Notes under the pieces: model-generated
The model's database searches: none
Told to the model about the DNA's origin: nothing
What the model saw: the letters and a program-made list of their open reading frames with translations, nothing else
Position numbers and translations under genes: made by a program
From: Oscillospiraceae bacterium
GTDB lineage: Bacteria; Bacillota; Clostridia; Oscillospirales; Oscillospiraceae
DNA: 45,743 bases
Assembly (NCBI GenBank): GCA_017473225.1
Contig: JAFUMG010000012.1
Coordinates: forward strand, 1-45,743
Direction of reading: 5' to 3'
In this document: positions 15,519 through 24,091 of the stretch, one piece after another
Position numbering within the stretch: position 1 is the stretch's first letter
Layout: every line of letters begins with the position of its first letter

Positions 15519-15786
15519 CGGTCCGCTCCTCCTCTTTCCCGGCTTTGCGCCCACGCAGCCAGCTCCACAGGGCATAGCCCATCACGCCCAGTCCCGCCAG
15601 GGCCATCAGCCCCGCCAGGATCACCGTGGTGGTCATGCTCATGGTGGACGCGCCGCTGAGGGTATCCCGGACCATCTGATAGGCCATATAGACGAGATAC
15701 GCGCCGATCACCGCCACCAGCGTGGCGTGGGTACCGCCGCTCATATCCAGCTTCGCGTCAAAAATACTTTTCTTGTCTTTGCTCAT
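15508..15786 (-). CDS. Small two-helix membrane protein, unknown function
   Basis: 92 residues with two membrane segments, about 24-41 (LVAVIGAYLVYMAYQMV) and 53-75 (VILAGLMALAGLGVMGYALW), and a charged C-terminal tail. AAAGGA precedes ATG 15786. It overlaps the next membrane protein by 11 bases, so the pair is made together. It follows the terminator of the sugar importer, and may be reached by read-through. I do not recognise a family. Confidence 0.7.
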   Translation of the reverse strand: MSKDKKSIFDAKLDMSGGTHATLVAVIGAYLVYMAYQMVRDTLSGASTMSMTTTVILAGLMALAGLGVMGYALWSWLRGRKAGKEEERTDEA

Positions 15787-15797
15787 GCTTTTCCTTT

Positions 15798-15825
15798 AAA
15801 AAAGGGGCCGCCGGGAAGCGGCCCC
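15798..15825 (-). terminator. Terminator of the chvE-mmsA-mmsB operon
   Basis: GGGGCCGC / GCGGCCCC stem with a 6-nt loop, then TTTTTT on the minus strand, 25 nt after the permease stop. The U-run borders the AAAGGA ribosome site of the next small gene. Confidence 0.85.
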
Positions 15826-15850
15826 GATTCAGACAGACGATCAGGTGAAA

Positions 15851-17026
15851 TTACTTGGAGTCGTTGCGCTTGGAGATGACGTCGAAGATAACGGCAGCCA
15901 GCAGAACGGCGCCCTTGACGACCTTCTGGAAGTTCTGGTCGATGCCCATGACGGACATGCCCAGGTTGATGACGCCCATCAGGACCGCGCCGATGATGAC
16001 GCCGGGAACGGTGCCGACGCCGCCGTAAGCGGACGCGCCGCCGATGAAGCAGGAAGAAATGGCGTCCATCTCGTAGCTGTCACCATAGGTGGGCTGGGCG
16101 GAAGCCATACGGGCGATGGTCAGGATGCCTGCCAGGGCAGCCAGGAAGCCCATGTTGGTGTAAGCGAAGAAGTAGACCTTGCGGGTGTCGATACCGGACA
16201 GCTTGGTGGCCTTCTCGTTGCCGCCGACAGCGTACAGGTAACGGCCCATGGTGGTCTTGGAGGTGATGTAGGCGTAGACCGCGACCACCAGCACGACCCA
16301 GATCAGCGCGGAGGGGATGCCCTTGTACTGCGCCAGCTTGATGGTGACGAACATCAGCACCGCCACGATGACGACGCTGCGGACCACGGTGGACACCAGG
16401 GAGTCAACGGCATAGCCCTTCTTGACGCGGGTCATGCGGGTCCGGGCGGTCATGGCCAGGTAGATCACGCAGGCAATGATGCCCACCACCAAGCACAGCA
16501 GGTTCAGGCCCTCGCCGCCGCCCAGCAGGTCGGGAACATAGCAATTGGCGCCGCCGCCGAAGACGTCCTTGAACATCTGGACGTTGACGGTCTGGGTGCG
16601 GCCGTTCAGGATGACGTTGGACAGGCCGCGGAAGATCAGCTGGCCGGCCAGAGTCGTAATGAAGGGAGGAACATGGATGTAAGCGATGCAGAATGCCTGC
16701 AGGCCGCCGACCACCAGGCCGATGCCCAGCATGATGACCACTGCCAGCCACATGTTCATGCCGCTGGCCATCAGCAGGGCGCCCACAGCGCCCGCAAAGC
16801 AGACCACGGAGCCGACGCTCAGGTCGATGTTGCCGCCGGTCAGGATACACAGCAGCATACCGGTTGCCAGGATGAACACGTAAGCGTTCTGGGCGATCAG
16901 ATTGGTGATATTCTGGGGCAGCAGGATCTTACCCTGGGTCTGCCAGGTGAAGAACAGGACCACCAGCACCAGGATGAGGATCATGGTGTTCTTCTGGAGC
17001 CAGTTCAGAACTTTTGTCTTTGTCAT
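15851..17026 (-). CDS. mmsB: Multiple monosaccharide ABC transporter permease
   Basis: The 391-residue membrane channel of a CUT2-type sugar importer (GguB/MmsB subgroup). About ten helices are visible, with the family signatures GGNIDLSVGSVV (about residues 63-74) and VGGNEKATKLSGIDTRKV. The end has GGVGTVPGVIIGAVLMGVINLGMSVMGI, as in XylH/RbsC relatives. Start ATG 17026 has AAGGAG 10 nt before it and lies 15 nt after the ATPase stop. The MmsB group is recognised by its long middle loop and by ChvE-type binding proteins in the same operon, and usually transports several free aldoses. Confidence 0.93.
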   Translation of the reverse strand: MTKTKVLNWLQKNTMILILVLVVLFFTWQTQGKILLPQNITNLIAQNAYVFILATGMLLCILTGGNIDLSVGSVVCFAGAVGALLMASGMNMWLAVVIMLGIGLVVGGLQAFCIAYIHVPPFITTLAGQLIFRGLSNVILNGRTQTVNVQMFKDVFGGGANCYVPDLLGGGEGLNLLCLVVGIIACVIYLAMTARTRMTRVKKGYAVDSLVSTVVRSVVIVAVLMFVTIKLAQYKGIPSALIWVVLVVAVYAYITSKTTMGRYLYAVGGNEKATKLSGIDTRKVYFFAYTNMGFLAALAGILTIARMASAQPTYGDSYEMDAISSCFIGGASAYGGVGTVPGVIIGAVLMGVINLGMSVMGIDQNFQKVVKGAVLLAAVIFDVISKRNDSK

Positions 17027-17041
17027 GATGGAAGCTCTCCT

Positions 17042-18577
17042 TTAGTTGTTACTGGATTTCAGGATACAGGCCATGATGCTCTCCTGAGAGGCGTCCGCCT
17101 GCTGGAATTCGCCCACGATCTTGCCTTCGTTCATAACATAGATCCGGTCGCTCATGCCCAGGACCTCGGGCAGCTCGGAGGAGATCATGACCACGGACTT
17201 GCCCTGAGCGGCCAGCTCGTTGATGATGCAGTAGATCTCGTACTTCGCGCCCACGTCGATGCCGCGGGTAGGCTCGTCCAGGATCAGAATATCGGGGTCG
17301 GTGAACATCCACTTGGCCAGCAGCACCTTCTGCTGGTTGCCGCCGGACAGGTTGCCCACGTTCTGCTCCACACCGGTGCACTTGGTATGCAGCTTCTCGC
17401 GGTATTCGTCAGCCACGGCGTATTCCTTGTCCTGGTCGATGACGCCCCGGACGCACAGCGCGTCCAGATTCGCCAGGGTCGTGTTGACACGGATGGGGTT
17501 GCCCAGCAGCAGGCCGTCGCCCTTGCGGTCCTCGGTCACATAGGCAAGACCGCTCTTAATGGCGGCTCTGGCGTTCTTCAGGGTCACTTCCCTGCCGTTC
17601 AGCTTCAGCTGTCCGCTGATATTGGAGCCATAGCTGCGGCCGAAGAGGCTCATGGCCAGCTCGGTGCGGCCGGCGCCCATCAGGCCGGAAATGCCCACGA
17701 CCTCGCCCTTGCGGACGTGGAAATTGACATTGTCAACGACCTTCTTTTCCTGGTAAATGGGGTGGTGCACGGTCCAGTTCGTTACCTCCATGGACACATC
17801 GCCCACCTTGACATTGGGCCGCTTGGGGAACCGGTCCTCGATCTCACGGCCGACCATGCCCCGGATGATCCGGTCCTCGTCGATGTTGTGGCCGGCGTTA
17901 TCGATGGTCTCGATGGTGGCGCCGTCACGGATGACGGTGATCTCATCGGCAACATAGGAGACCTCGTTGAGCTTGTGGGAAATAATAATACAGGTCATGC
18001 CCTCGCTCTTGAACTGCAGGAGCAGGTCCAGCAGGGCCTTGGAATCGGATTCATTCAGAGAGGAAGTAGGCTCATCCAGGATCAGCAGGCGGGCATTCTT
18101 TGCCAGCGCCTTGGCGATCTCGACCAGCTGCTGCTTGCCGACGCCAATGTCCTTGATCAGGGTGTGGGAGGACTCGGACAGGCCTACGATCTTCAGATAC
18201 TTATCGGCATCCGCATAGGTGGTATCCCAGTCAATGGCCATGGACTTGCCGCGTTCATTGCCCAGGAACATATTCTCGCCGATGGTCATATAAGGGACCA
18301 GCGCCAGCTCCTGATGGATGATGACGATGCCCTTGGATTCGCTGTCGGTAATTTTGGAGAATTTGCAGACTTCTCCTTCATATACGATATCGCCCGTATA
18401 GGAGCCATAGGGATAAATGCCGCTGAGGACATTCATCAGGGTGGACTTGCCCGCGCCGTTTTCGCCGACCAGCGCGTGGATCGTCCCTTTCTTCACCTGC
18501 AGGTTCACGTTGTCCAGCGCGCGGACACCGGGGAACAGCTTGGTGATATTTTTCATTTCAAGAATATTTTCAGACAA
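17042..18577 (-). CDS. mmsA: Multiple monosaccharide ABC transporter ATP-binding protein
   Basis: A 511-residue tandem ATPase of a CUT2 importer. The first half has Walker A GENGAGKST, signature VGKQQLVEIAKAL and Walker B LLILDEPTSSL. The second half has the altered Walker A GLMGAGRTE, which is normal for this family, plus signature LSGGNQQKVLLAKW and Walker B ILILDEPTRGID. It starts at TTG 18577 behind GAGGTGA. A 15-bp hairpin stands between it and the upstream binding-protein gene. Confidence 0.94.
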   Translation of the reverse strand: MSENILEMKNITKLFPGVRALDNVNLQVKKGTIHALVGENGAGKSTLMNVLSGIYPYGSYTGDIVYEGEVCKFSKITDSESKGIVIIHQELALVPYMTIGENMFLGNERGKSMAIDWDTTYADADKYLKIVGLSESSHTLIKDIGVGKQQLVEIAKALAKNARLLILDEPTSSLNESDSKALLDLLLQFKSEGMTCIIISHKLNEVSYVADEITVIRDGATIETIDNAGHNIDEDRIIRGMVGREIEDRFPKRPNVKVGDVSMEVTNWTVHHPIYQEKKVVDNVNFHVRKGEVVGISGLMGAGRTELAMSLFGRSYGSNISGQLKLNGREVTLKNARAAIKSGLAYVTEDRKGDGLLLGNPIRVNTTLANLDALCVRGVIDQDKEYAVADEYREKLHTKCTGVEQNVGNLSGGNQQKVLLAKWMFTDPDILILDEPTRGIDVGAKYEIYCIINELAAQGKSVVMISSELPEVLGMSDRIYVMNEGKIVGEFQQADASQESIMACILKSSNN

Positions 18578-18599
18578 GCGATCACCTCATTTGGTGTTT

Positions 18600-18633
18600 T
18601 TCGGGCAAGGCAGGTCGCCCTGCCTTGCCCGAA
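18600..18633 (-). other. Intercistronic hairpin with GNRA tetraloop
   Basis: Perfect 15-bp stem TTCGGGCAAGGCAGG / CCTGCCTTGCCCGAA closing a GCGA loop in the minus-strand RNA. It lies between chvE and mmsA and has no U-run of terminator length (AAAAAC follows), so it probably stabilises the 3' end of the chvE message and lets more binding protein be made than channel. Confidence 0.75.
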
Positions 18634-18668
18634 GTTTTTTACAAGGATATTCGATTGGAGACTGTAAA

Positions 18669-19811
18669 TCAGCCGGCCAGCTGATCAGCGGTGTAGTAGC
18701 CGGAGTCGATCAGGATCTCCTGGATGTTGTCAGCGGTGCAGACCACGGGCTCGCACAGGTAGCTGGGGATGATGCCGGTGCCGTTGTCGTAGGTCTCGGT
18801 GTCGTTGACGGGAGGCTCGGAGCCCTTCATCAGAGCGTCGACCATCTCGACGGTCTTGGCAGCCAGGTCACGGGTGTCCTTGAAGACGGACATGGACTGA
18901 GCGCCGTTGGCCAGGTTGATGGCGTTGGCAACGTCGCAGTCCTGACCGGTCAGGATGGGATAGTTGCCGGTGTAGGAGGAAGCCAGAGCGTTGGCAACGC
19001 CCAGAGCGGTGGAGTCGTTGGAAGCCAGGACGACGTCCAGCTGAGTGCCGTCAGCGTAGTAGGAAGCCAGGATGTTCTCGAAACGGGCCTGAGCGGCGTC
19101 GGTAGCCCAGTTAGCGGTAGCGACGGTCTGCTTCTCGGTCTGGCCGGAGGGGCAAACCAGAACGCCGGAATCCAGGTACTCCTGCAGGACGGAGATAGCG
19201 CCGTCGAAGAAGAAGTTGATGTTGTTGTCGCCGGGGTCGCCGGTGATGAACTCGATGTTGTAGGTGGTGCCTTCAGCGGCGTTGGCCAGGTCCAGAGCCT
19301 CGACGATGTACTCGCCCTGCTTGACGCCCACATCCCAGTTGTCGAAGGTGGCGTAGTAGGAAACGGCGTCGGAGTTCATGATCAGACGGTCGTAAGCGAT
19401 GACGGGGATGTTGGCGGCCTTAGCCTGGTCCAGAACGGTGCCCAGAGCTTCGCCGTCGATGGAAGCGATAACCAGGACTTCGCAGCCGTTGGCGATCATG
19501 TTCTCGATCTGGGAAACCTGAGTGGTGATGTCGTTGGCGGCGTACTGCAGGTCAACAGTGTAGCCAGCGGCTTCCAGCTGAGCCTTCATGTTCTCGCCGT
19601 CCTGATTCCAGCGCTGCAGGTCCTTGGTGGGCATTGCAACACCGACCAGATTGCCGCCTTCAGGAGCGGGATCTTCATCAGCGGGAGCCTCGGTTGCAGG
19701 GGTGTCGTTGTTGACAGCGGGGGCATCGGTTGCGGGAGTGGACTCGTCGCCGCAGGCGACCAGAGCCAGGACCATAACCAGAGCCAGGAGCATAGCCAGG
19801 ATTTTCTTCAT
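18669..19811 (-). CDS. chvE: Sugar-binding lipoprotein of the monosaccharide ABC transporter
   Basis: 380 residues. The signal peptide ends in the lipobox LVAC with Cys20, then an Asp/Thr/Ala/Pro-rich linker to about residue 55. The periplasmic-binding fold follows: VGVAMPTKDLQRWNQDGENMK, GCEVLVIASIDGEALGTVLDQA, IPVIAYDRLI and FITGDPGDNN. All match the ChvE family, which binds arabinose, galactose, glucose, fucose or xylose and hands them to MmsAB. It is the first and probably most expressed gene of the operon; GGGAG lies 9 nt before ATG. Confidence 0.93.
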   Translation of the reverse strand: MKKILAMLLALVMVLALVACGDESTPATDAPAVNNDTPATEAPADEDPAPEGGNLVGVAMPTKDLQRWNQDGENMKAQLEAAGYTVDLQYAANDITTQVSQIENMIANGCEVLVIASIDGEALGTVLDQAKAANIPVIAYDRLIMNSDAVSYYATFDNWDVGVKQGEYIVEALDLANAAEGTTYNIEFITGDPGDNNINFFFDGAISVLQEYLDSGVLVCPSGQTEKQTVATANWATDAAQARFENILASYYADGTQLDVVLASNDSTALGVANALASSYTGNYPILTGQDCDVANAINLANGAQSMSVFKDTRDLAAKTVEMVDALMKGSEPPVNDTETYDNGTGIIPSYLCEPVVCTADNIQEILIDSGYYTADQLAG

Positions 19812-19895
19812 TTTTTGTTTCTCCCTTCATGTTGTTTGGACTTTCGTCCGATTTCGGTCCTCCAGCGCGTACACACTGTTTAAAACCTTACCAAC

Positions 19896-19926
19896 ATCTT
19901 ACAATACGCAATTGATAATTGTCAAT
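19896..19926 (-). promoter_or_regulatory. chvE promoter with an overlapping palindrome
   Basis: -35 TTGACA (19920-19925), 18-nt spacer, -10 TAAGAT (19896-19901) on the minus strand. The near-palindrome ATTGACAATTATCAAT (19911-19926) covers the -35, a typical repressor site. The 5' leader is about 80 nt. Confidence 0.65.
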
Positions 19927-19958
19927 GATGGATTTACCATTTTCTCCATTTTCGTTTG

Positions 19959-19981
19959 TTGGCACAAGCTGCAGGTGCCAA
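19959..19981. promoter_or_regulatory. Inverted repeat upstream of the chvE promoter
   Basis: TTGGCAC and GTGCCAA with a 9-nt centre, about 35 nt upstream of the -35. A second, shorter palindrome (TATGC / GCATA) lies near 20049-20064. Both may bind a sugar-responsive activator such as the AraC proteins nearby. The rest of this 337-nt gap is AT-rich and holds no ORF I trust. Confidence 0.5.
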
Positions 19982-20109
19982 ATGTACCCAGTTTGATATG
20001 CTCATTTTATTTTCCTTTTAGACTAATTTGCTGTCACAGTTATTTTGCTATGCCAATTTGCATAACAAGGCCACATTTTTGTTAGACGATTTGACACAAA
20101 ATTGACAAA

Positions 20110-20137
20110 CAGGCTCCGGAATTTCTTCCGGGGCCTG
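20110..20137 (-). terminator. Terminator after the amylase-unknown protein pair
   Basis: CAGGCCCCGGAA / TTCCGGAGCCTG stem with one mismatch, followed by TTTGTCAATTTT on the minus strand. Confidence 0.7.
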
Positions 20138-20148
20138 CTTTTCTGATT

Positions 20149-20580
20149 CTATTTTTTTGCTTTCGTGTTTTTACGCAGAAGCTTGTAAACCGTCTTCTGG
20201 ACAGGCATCCTGTCCATGGCCGGATAGGCGCCGTCATACCGGTCCCGCAGCGCCGCCCGGCGCTCCGGGGGCATCAGGGGGATCAGCTCCCGGGCATGTC
20301 CCTGAGCCGCGTACATGTACCAGAAGGTCTCCTCGTCCCGGTGGATGTCCGCCGCCATCAGGATCCATTCCGCGGCTTCCGCCGCTTCTTCCGTTCCGGG
20401 CTCCGCCGCCAGAAATTCCGCCACCCAGCTGCCCACATCCTCATAAAACTGGTCGTGGCAGGGATGCTTCCTGGGGTCCGCGCCCATGCCGAAGAGGCCG
20501 TCGGTGGGTCTTGCCTTCCGAACCGCCTCCCGGGCTTCCCGTTCATACTGCCCATAGCGGGCCTTCAGCCGTTCCAGCAT
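20149..20580 (-). CDS. Unknown soluble protein next to the amylase
   Basis: 143 residues, charged, no signal peptide or membrane segment, mostly helical by composition. Notable segments are GMGADPRKHPCHDQFYEDVGSWVAEF and AEWILMAADIHRDEETFWYMYAAQGHARELI. I do not recognise a family. It starts 4 nt after the GH13 stop, so the two form one transcript. The helical repeats resemble a small scaffold or regulator but nothing proves it. Confidence 0.75.
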   Translation of the reverse strand: MLERLKARYGQYEREAREAVRKARPTDGLFGMGADPRKHPCHDQFYEDVGSWVAEFLAAEPGTEEAAEAAEWILMAADIHRDEETFWYMYAAQGHARELIPLMPPERRAALRDRYDGAYPAMDRMPVQKTVYKLLRKNTKAKK

Positions 20581-20584
20581 TCTG

Positions 20585-22348
20585 TCAGCTCCTTTCCGGT
20601 CCGATCTTCTCGATCAGGATACCGCCGGGTGCCAGAGTGCAGTCGCCGTACTTCCGGGCAAAGAGGACCTGCCCCTCCCCCGGCACCGCCGCGGCGGTCT
20701 TCTGGCCGTTCAGCCAGACCCGGACCGTGCCAGCCCCGCCGGGACGGTCATAGCAGATCAGTCGGGGATTTTCCCCGGAATGATGCCAGCGGATCTCCGT
20801 GCCCCGGATGGCCATCTGCTCCTTCCGCAGGGCGATGAGCCCCTTCGTCAGGGCGATCTTTTCATCATGGACCCCGGCATCGATCTCGCCCCAGAGCATG
20901 GTGCGGCGGCAGTCGGGGTCATGACCGCCGGGCATGGCGATCTCGGTGCCGTAGTAGATGCAGGCGGAACCGGGCATGGTCATCAGCACCGCCAGCTGCT
21001 GATAGAAAACGTCCTCGCTGCCGCAGCGGTTCAGGGCCCGGAGGGTATCGTGGGTATCCAGGAAATTGAAGATCACCCGGTTGGTCTGCTCCGGGTACAG
21101 GCTGTAGCACCGGTTCATGGCGTACATAAAGTCCCGGGAGTCGGCGTCAGCGTCCACCCAGAAATTGTGCATGGACTCGAAGAAGGGGTAGTTCATGACG
21201 GAATCGTATTCATCCCCCTGGAGCCAGGCGATGGAGTCCATCCAGATCTCACCCAGCAGGAACAGGTCCGGCTTGATGGGCTTCAGCAGACCGTTGACCT
21301 TCTTCAGGAAGCTGTGGGAGATCTCGTTGCCCACATCGAAACGGATGCCGTCGATGTTCCAATTTTCCACCCAGTATTTGCACAAACCTGCGCAGTAGTC
21401 CGCCACCTCGGGATTGCCGGTATTCAGCTTTGGCATATTGTCCAGGAAGGCGAAGCCATAGTACCGGCCGTCGGTCAGGCTGGCGTATTTGCGCTCAAAG
21501 GGCACCCGGTTGATGCAGAACCAGTCAAAATACCGGGAATTTTCACCTTTTTCCCAGACGTCCTTCCAGGCAAAGAACTCCGTGCCGCAGTGGTTGAACA
21601 CCGCGTCCAGCATCACCCGGATGCCGAGACTGTGGGCCTTTTCCACCAGCTCCTTCACATCCTCTTCGGTGCCGAAGTCCGGGTCGATGCGGGTATAGTC
21701 GAAAATATTGTATTTATGGTTGGTATCGGATTCGAAAAGCGGCAGCAGGTAGATGCCCGTGACGCCCAGCTCCCGCAGGTACGGCAGCTTCTGAATGATG
21801 CCCCGCAGGTCGCCGCCGTAGAAATCGTGGCCGCCCACGGTCTCCCGGTCCTCCCAGTCCTTCAGCTTCATCCGCTTGGGCGCCTGACCGCCCCGGCAGA
21901 ACCGATCCGGCATGATCTGATACCACACCGTTCCCTCCACCCAGTCGGGCACTCGGATCACATCGCATTCGTTCATCCAGGCCAGCTTGAAATACTGCTT
22001 CCAGCGGCCCTTTTTGTTCAGCTGCTCCTCGGTGTAGAAATCGTCCTCGAACATCAGCAGCTTCTCGTCGCCGCAAAAAATTTCAAAATAGTATTGCAGC
22101 CGCTTGTATTTGGGCCGCACCTGAGCCGTCCAGATGAAGCTGTGCTTCAGCTCCCGCTTCACCTCCATCGCCAGGGGGATCCCGATCCAGTGGATATCGC
22201 CGGAAATGCCATAGGCATAGGGGTCCTCATAAACGAGATTCACCGCGGTAATGTCCTTGCCGGTGCGGAGATTCAGCACCGCTGTGTCCCGATCCAGGCA
22301 ATAGCAGTCCGTCAGGGCGCTGCGGTGGGAAATTGCGTTCAAATTCAT
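20585..22348 (-). CDS. Cytoplasmic GH13 alpha-glucan hydrolase (neopullulanase/maltogenic amylase type)
   Basis: A 587-residue enzyme without signal peptide, so it probably cuts imported maltodextrins inside the cell. The start MNLNAISHRSALTDCY (ATG 22348) has GGAGGG 6 nt before it. Residues 1-120 form a beta-rich N-domain like that of neopullulanases. The GH13 barrel follows: FYGGDLRGIIQKLPYL, LDAVFNHCG, the nucleophile region IDGIRFDVGNEIS, the acid LFLLGEIWMDS and the third acid NFLDTHDT. All three catalytic carboxylates are in place. A short all-beta C-terminal domain ends it. The unknown 143-residue protein follows at 4 nt. Confidence 0.92.
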   Translation of the reverse strand: MNLNAISHRSALTDCYCLDRDTAVLNLRTGKDITAVNLVYEDPYAYGISGDIHWIGIPLAMEVKRELKHSFIWTAQVRPKYKRLQYYFEIFCGDEKLLMFEDDFYTEEQLNKKGRWKQYFKLAWMNECDVIRVPDWVEGTVWYQIMPDRFCRGGQAPKRMKLKDWEDRETVGGHDFYGGDLRGIIQKLPYLRELGVTGIYLLPLFESDTNHKYNIFDYTRIDPDFGTEEDVKELVEKAHSLGIRVMLDAVFNHCGTEFFAWKDVWEKGENSRYFDWFCINRVPFERKYASLTDGRYYGFAFLDNMPKLNTGNPEVADYCAGLCKYWVENWNIDGIRFDVGNEISHSFLKKVNGLLKPIKPDLFLLGEIWMDSIAWLQGDEYDSVMNYPFFESMHNFWVDADADSRDFMYAMNRCYSLYPEQTNRVIFNFLDTHDTLRALNRCGSEDVFYQQLAVLMTMPGSACIYYGTEIAMPGGHDPDCRRTMLWGEIDAGVHDEKIALTKGLIALRKEQMAIRGTEIRWHHSGENPRLICYDRPGGAGTVRVWLNGQKTAAAVPGEGQVLFARKYGDCTLAPGGILIEKIGPERS

Positions 22349-22369
22349 GGTCATCCCTCCATGGGCTAC

Positions 22370-22398
22370 ATTATAGCAGTTTTTTCCCGAAATGCCAA
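22370..22398 (-). promoter_or_regulatory. Promoter of the amylase gene
   Basis: -35 TTGGCA (22393-22398), 17-nt spacer, perfect -10 TATAAT (22370-22375), about 20 nt before the start codon on the minus strand. Confidence 0.75.
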
Positions 22399-22443
22399 CC
22401 GGTGTTTTCAGCGCCCGCTGTGTGAAAAGTATGAAAAATATGA

Positions 22444-22472
22444 TTGACATGAATTATGGGATATGCTAAACT
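22444..22472 (+). promoter_or_regulatory. Promoter of scfA
   Basis: Perfect -35 TTGACA (22444-22449), 17-nt spacer, -10 TAAACT (22467-22472), giving a leader of about 25 nt with the strong GGAGGG site. Confidence 0.7.
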
Positions 22473-22504
22473 GTATGGGAATACTACATTTGGAGGGAAA
22501 ATCC

Positions 22505-22657
22505 ATGGAACATATCCAGACCATTGAAACCCGCAATCTGTGCGAGAGCGCGGTCAACGGCGGCTGCGGCGAATGCCAGACCTCCTGCCAGTCCGCCTGC
22601 AAGACCAGCTGCGGCATTGCCAACCAGCAGTGCGAGAGCAAGAAGGAAAGCAAGTAA
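22505..22657 (+). CDS. scfA: SCIFF (six-cysteine) ribosomal peptide precursor
   Basis: A 50-residue precursor of the SCIFF family, the RiPP shared by most Clostridia. The conserved C-terminal block runs GGCGECQTSCQSACKTSC, then C43. The six conserved cysteines are C21, C24, C28, C32, C36 and C43; C13 in the leader is extra. ScfB links one or more cysteines to a threonine through a thioether. The start is ATG 22505 with GGAGGG 7 nt before it. An upstream in-frame ATG lies near the promoter and is not needed. A terminator-like hairpin separates it from the maturase, so precursor should be in excess. Its biological role is not known. Confidence 0.96.
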   Translation: MEHIQTIETRNLCESAVNGGCGECQTSCQSACKTSCGIANQQCESKKESK

Positions 22658-22673
22658 GCATCATACAAAACAA

Positions 22674-22701
22674 AATGCCGCCGGTTCCGGCGGCATTTTT
22701 T
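22674..22701 (+). terminator. Attenuating terminator between scfA and scfB
   Basis: AATGCCGCCGG / CCGGCGGCATT 11-bp stem with a 2-nt loop, followed by TTTTTT. The scfB start is 19 nt further on, so only read-through would reach it. Confidence 0.8.
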
Positions 22702-22719
22702 ACAACAGGGAGAAAAATC

Positions 22720-24090
22720 ATGATACATCAGTATAAGCTGGGCGGCTTCAACATCGTGCTGGACGTCTGCTCCGGCAGCGTCCATGTGGTGGACGAGATC
22801 GCCTACGATATCATCGGCATGTTCGAGGACGCTTCCCGGGAAGCGGTCCTGGGTGCCATGGCCGGGAAGAACCCGGAGGTTTCCCCGGAGGAGCTGGCGG
22901 AATGCTACGGCCAGGTGGCAGACCTGAAGAAGGCCGGAAAGCTCTTCGCCCCGGACAATTTCGCCCCCATGGCGGGACGGCTGAAGGAAAAGACCGCGGG
23001 CGTTGTGAAGGCCCTGTGCCTTCATGTGGCCCATACCTGCAATCTGAACTGCGCCTACTGCTTCGCCAGCCAGGGAAAATATAACGGCGACCGGGCCGTC
23101 ATGAGCTTCGAGGTGGGCAAACAGGCTCTGGATTTTCTGGTGGCCCATTCCGGCACCCGGCGGAATCTGGAGGTGGATTTCTTCGGTGGCGAGCCCCTGA
23201 TGAACTTCCAGGTGGTCAAGGACCTGGTGGCCTACGCCCGGAGCATCGAAAAGGAGCACGGCAAGAATTTCCGCTTCACCCTCACCACCAACGGTATGCT
23301 GGTGGATGACGATGTCATCGAATGGGCCAACCGGGAGTGCCACAATGTGGTGCTGTCGCTGGACGGCCGGAAGGAGATCCACGACCGCTACCGGGTGGAC
23401 TACGCCGGAAAGGGCAGCTGGGAGCGGATCGTGCCGAAATTCCAGAAATTCGTGGAAGCCCGGGGCGGGAAGGACTACTACATGCGGGGCACCTTCACCC
23501 ACGCCAACCCGGATTTCCTGAAGGACATCCAGACCATGCTGGACCTGGGCTTCACGGAGCTGAGCATGGAGCCGGTGGTCTGCGCCCCCGGGGACCCCTC
23601 CGAGCTGACGGAAGCGGATCTGGAAACCGTCATGGACCAGTACGAGCGTCTGGCGGAGCTGATGCTGGAGCGGGATAAGGCGGGCAAGCCCTTCACCTTC
23701 TACCATTACATGATCGATCTCACCGGCGGCCCCTGCATCTACAAGCGGATCTCCGGCTGCGGCAGCGGCACGGAGTACATGGCCGTCACCCCCTGGGGCG
23801 ACCTGTACCCCTGCCACCAGTTTGTGGGCGACGAGAAATTCAAGCTGGGCGATATCTGGCAGGGCGTGACCAACCGGGAGATCCAGTCGGAATTCGCCGC
23901 CTGCAACGTCTACGCCCACGAGGAATGCCGGGACTGCTGGGCACGGCTCTACTGCTCCGGCGGCTGTGCGGCCAACGCCTACCATGCCACCGGCTCCGTC
24001 ACCGGCGTCTACGAAAAGGGCTGCCGCCTGTTCCGCAAGCGGATGGAGTGCGCCATCCTGGTGGCCATCACCCGGGCCCTGGGGCAGTGA
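22720..24090 (+). CDS. scfB: SCIFF radical SAM maturase
   Basis: A 456-residue SPASM radical SAM enzyme that cross-links the SCIFF precursor through thioethers. The N-terminal 95 residues form the peptide-recognition (RRE-like) part with YKLGGFNIVLDVCSGSVHVVD. The radical SAM cluster motif is C107-NLN-C111-AY-C114, and VDFFGGEPLMN is the SAM-binding GGEP. The SPASM cysteines cluster at the end (GCGSGTEYMAV, PCHQFVG, CNVYAHEECRDCWARLYCSGGC). Start ATG 22720 has AGGGAG 7 nt before it. The stop and the next start are 1 nt apart, so the decarboxylase gene is coupled. Confidence 0.95.
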   Translation: MIHQYKLGGFNIVLDVCSGSVHVVDEIAYDIIGMFEDASREAVLGAMAGKNPEVSPEELAECYGQVADLKKAGKLFAPDNFAPMAGRLKEKTAGVVKALCLHVAHTCNLNCAYCFASQGKYNGDRAVMSFEVGKQALDFLVAHSGTRRNLEVDFFGGEPLMNFQVVKDLVAYARSIEKEHGKNFRFTLTTNGMLVDDDVIEWANRECHNVVLSLDGRKEIHDRYRVDYAGKGSWERIVPKFQKFVEARGGKDYYMRGTFTHANPDFLKDIQTMLDLGFTELSMEPVVCAPGDPSELTEADLETVMDQYERLAELMLERDKAGKPFTFYHYMIDLTGGPCIYKRISGCGSGTEYMAVTPWGDLYPCHQFVGDEKFKLGDIWQGVTNREIQSEFAACNVYAHEECRDCWARLYCSGGCAANAYHATGSVTGVYEKGCRLFRKRMECAILVAITRALGQ

Positions 24091-24091
24091 G

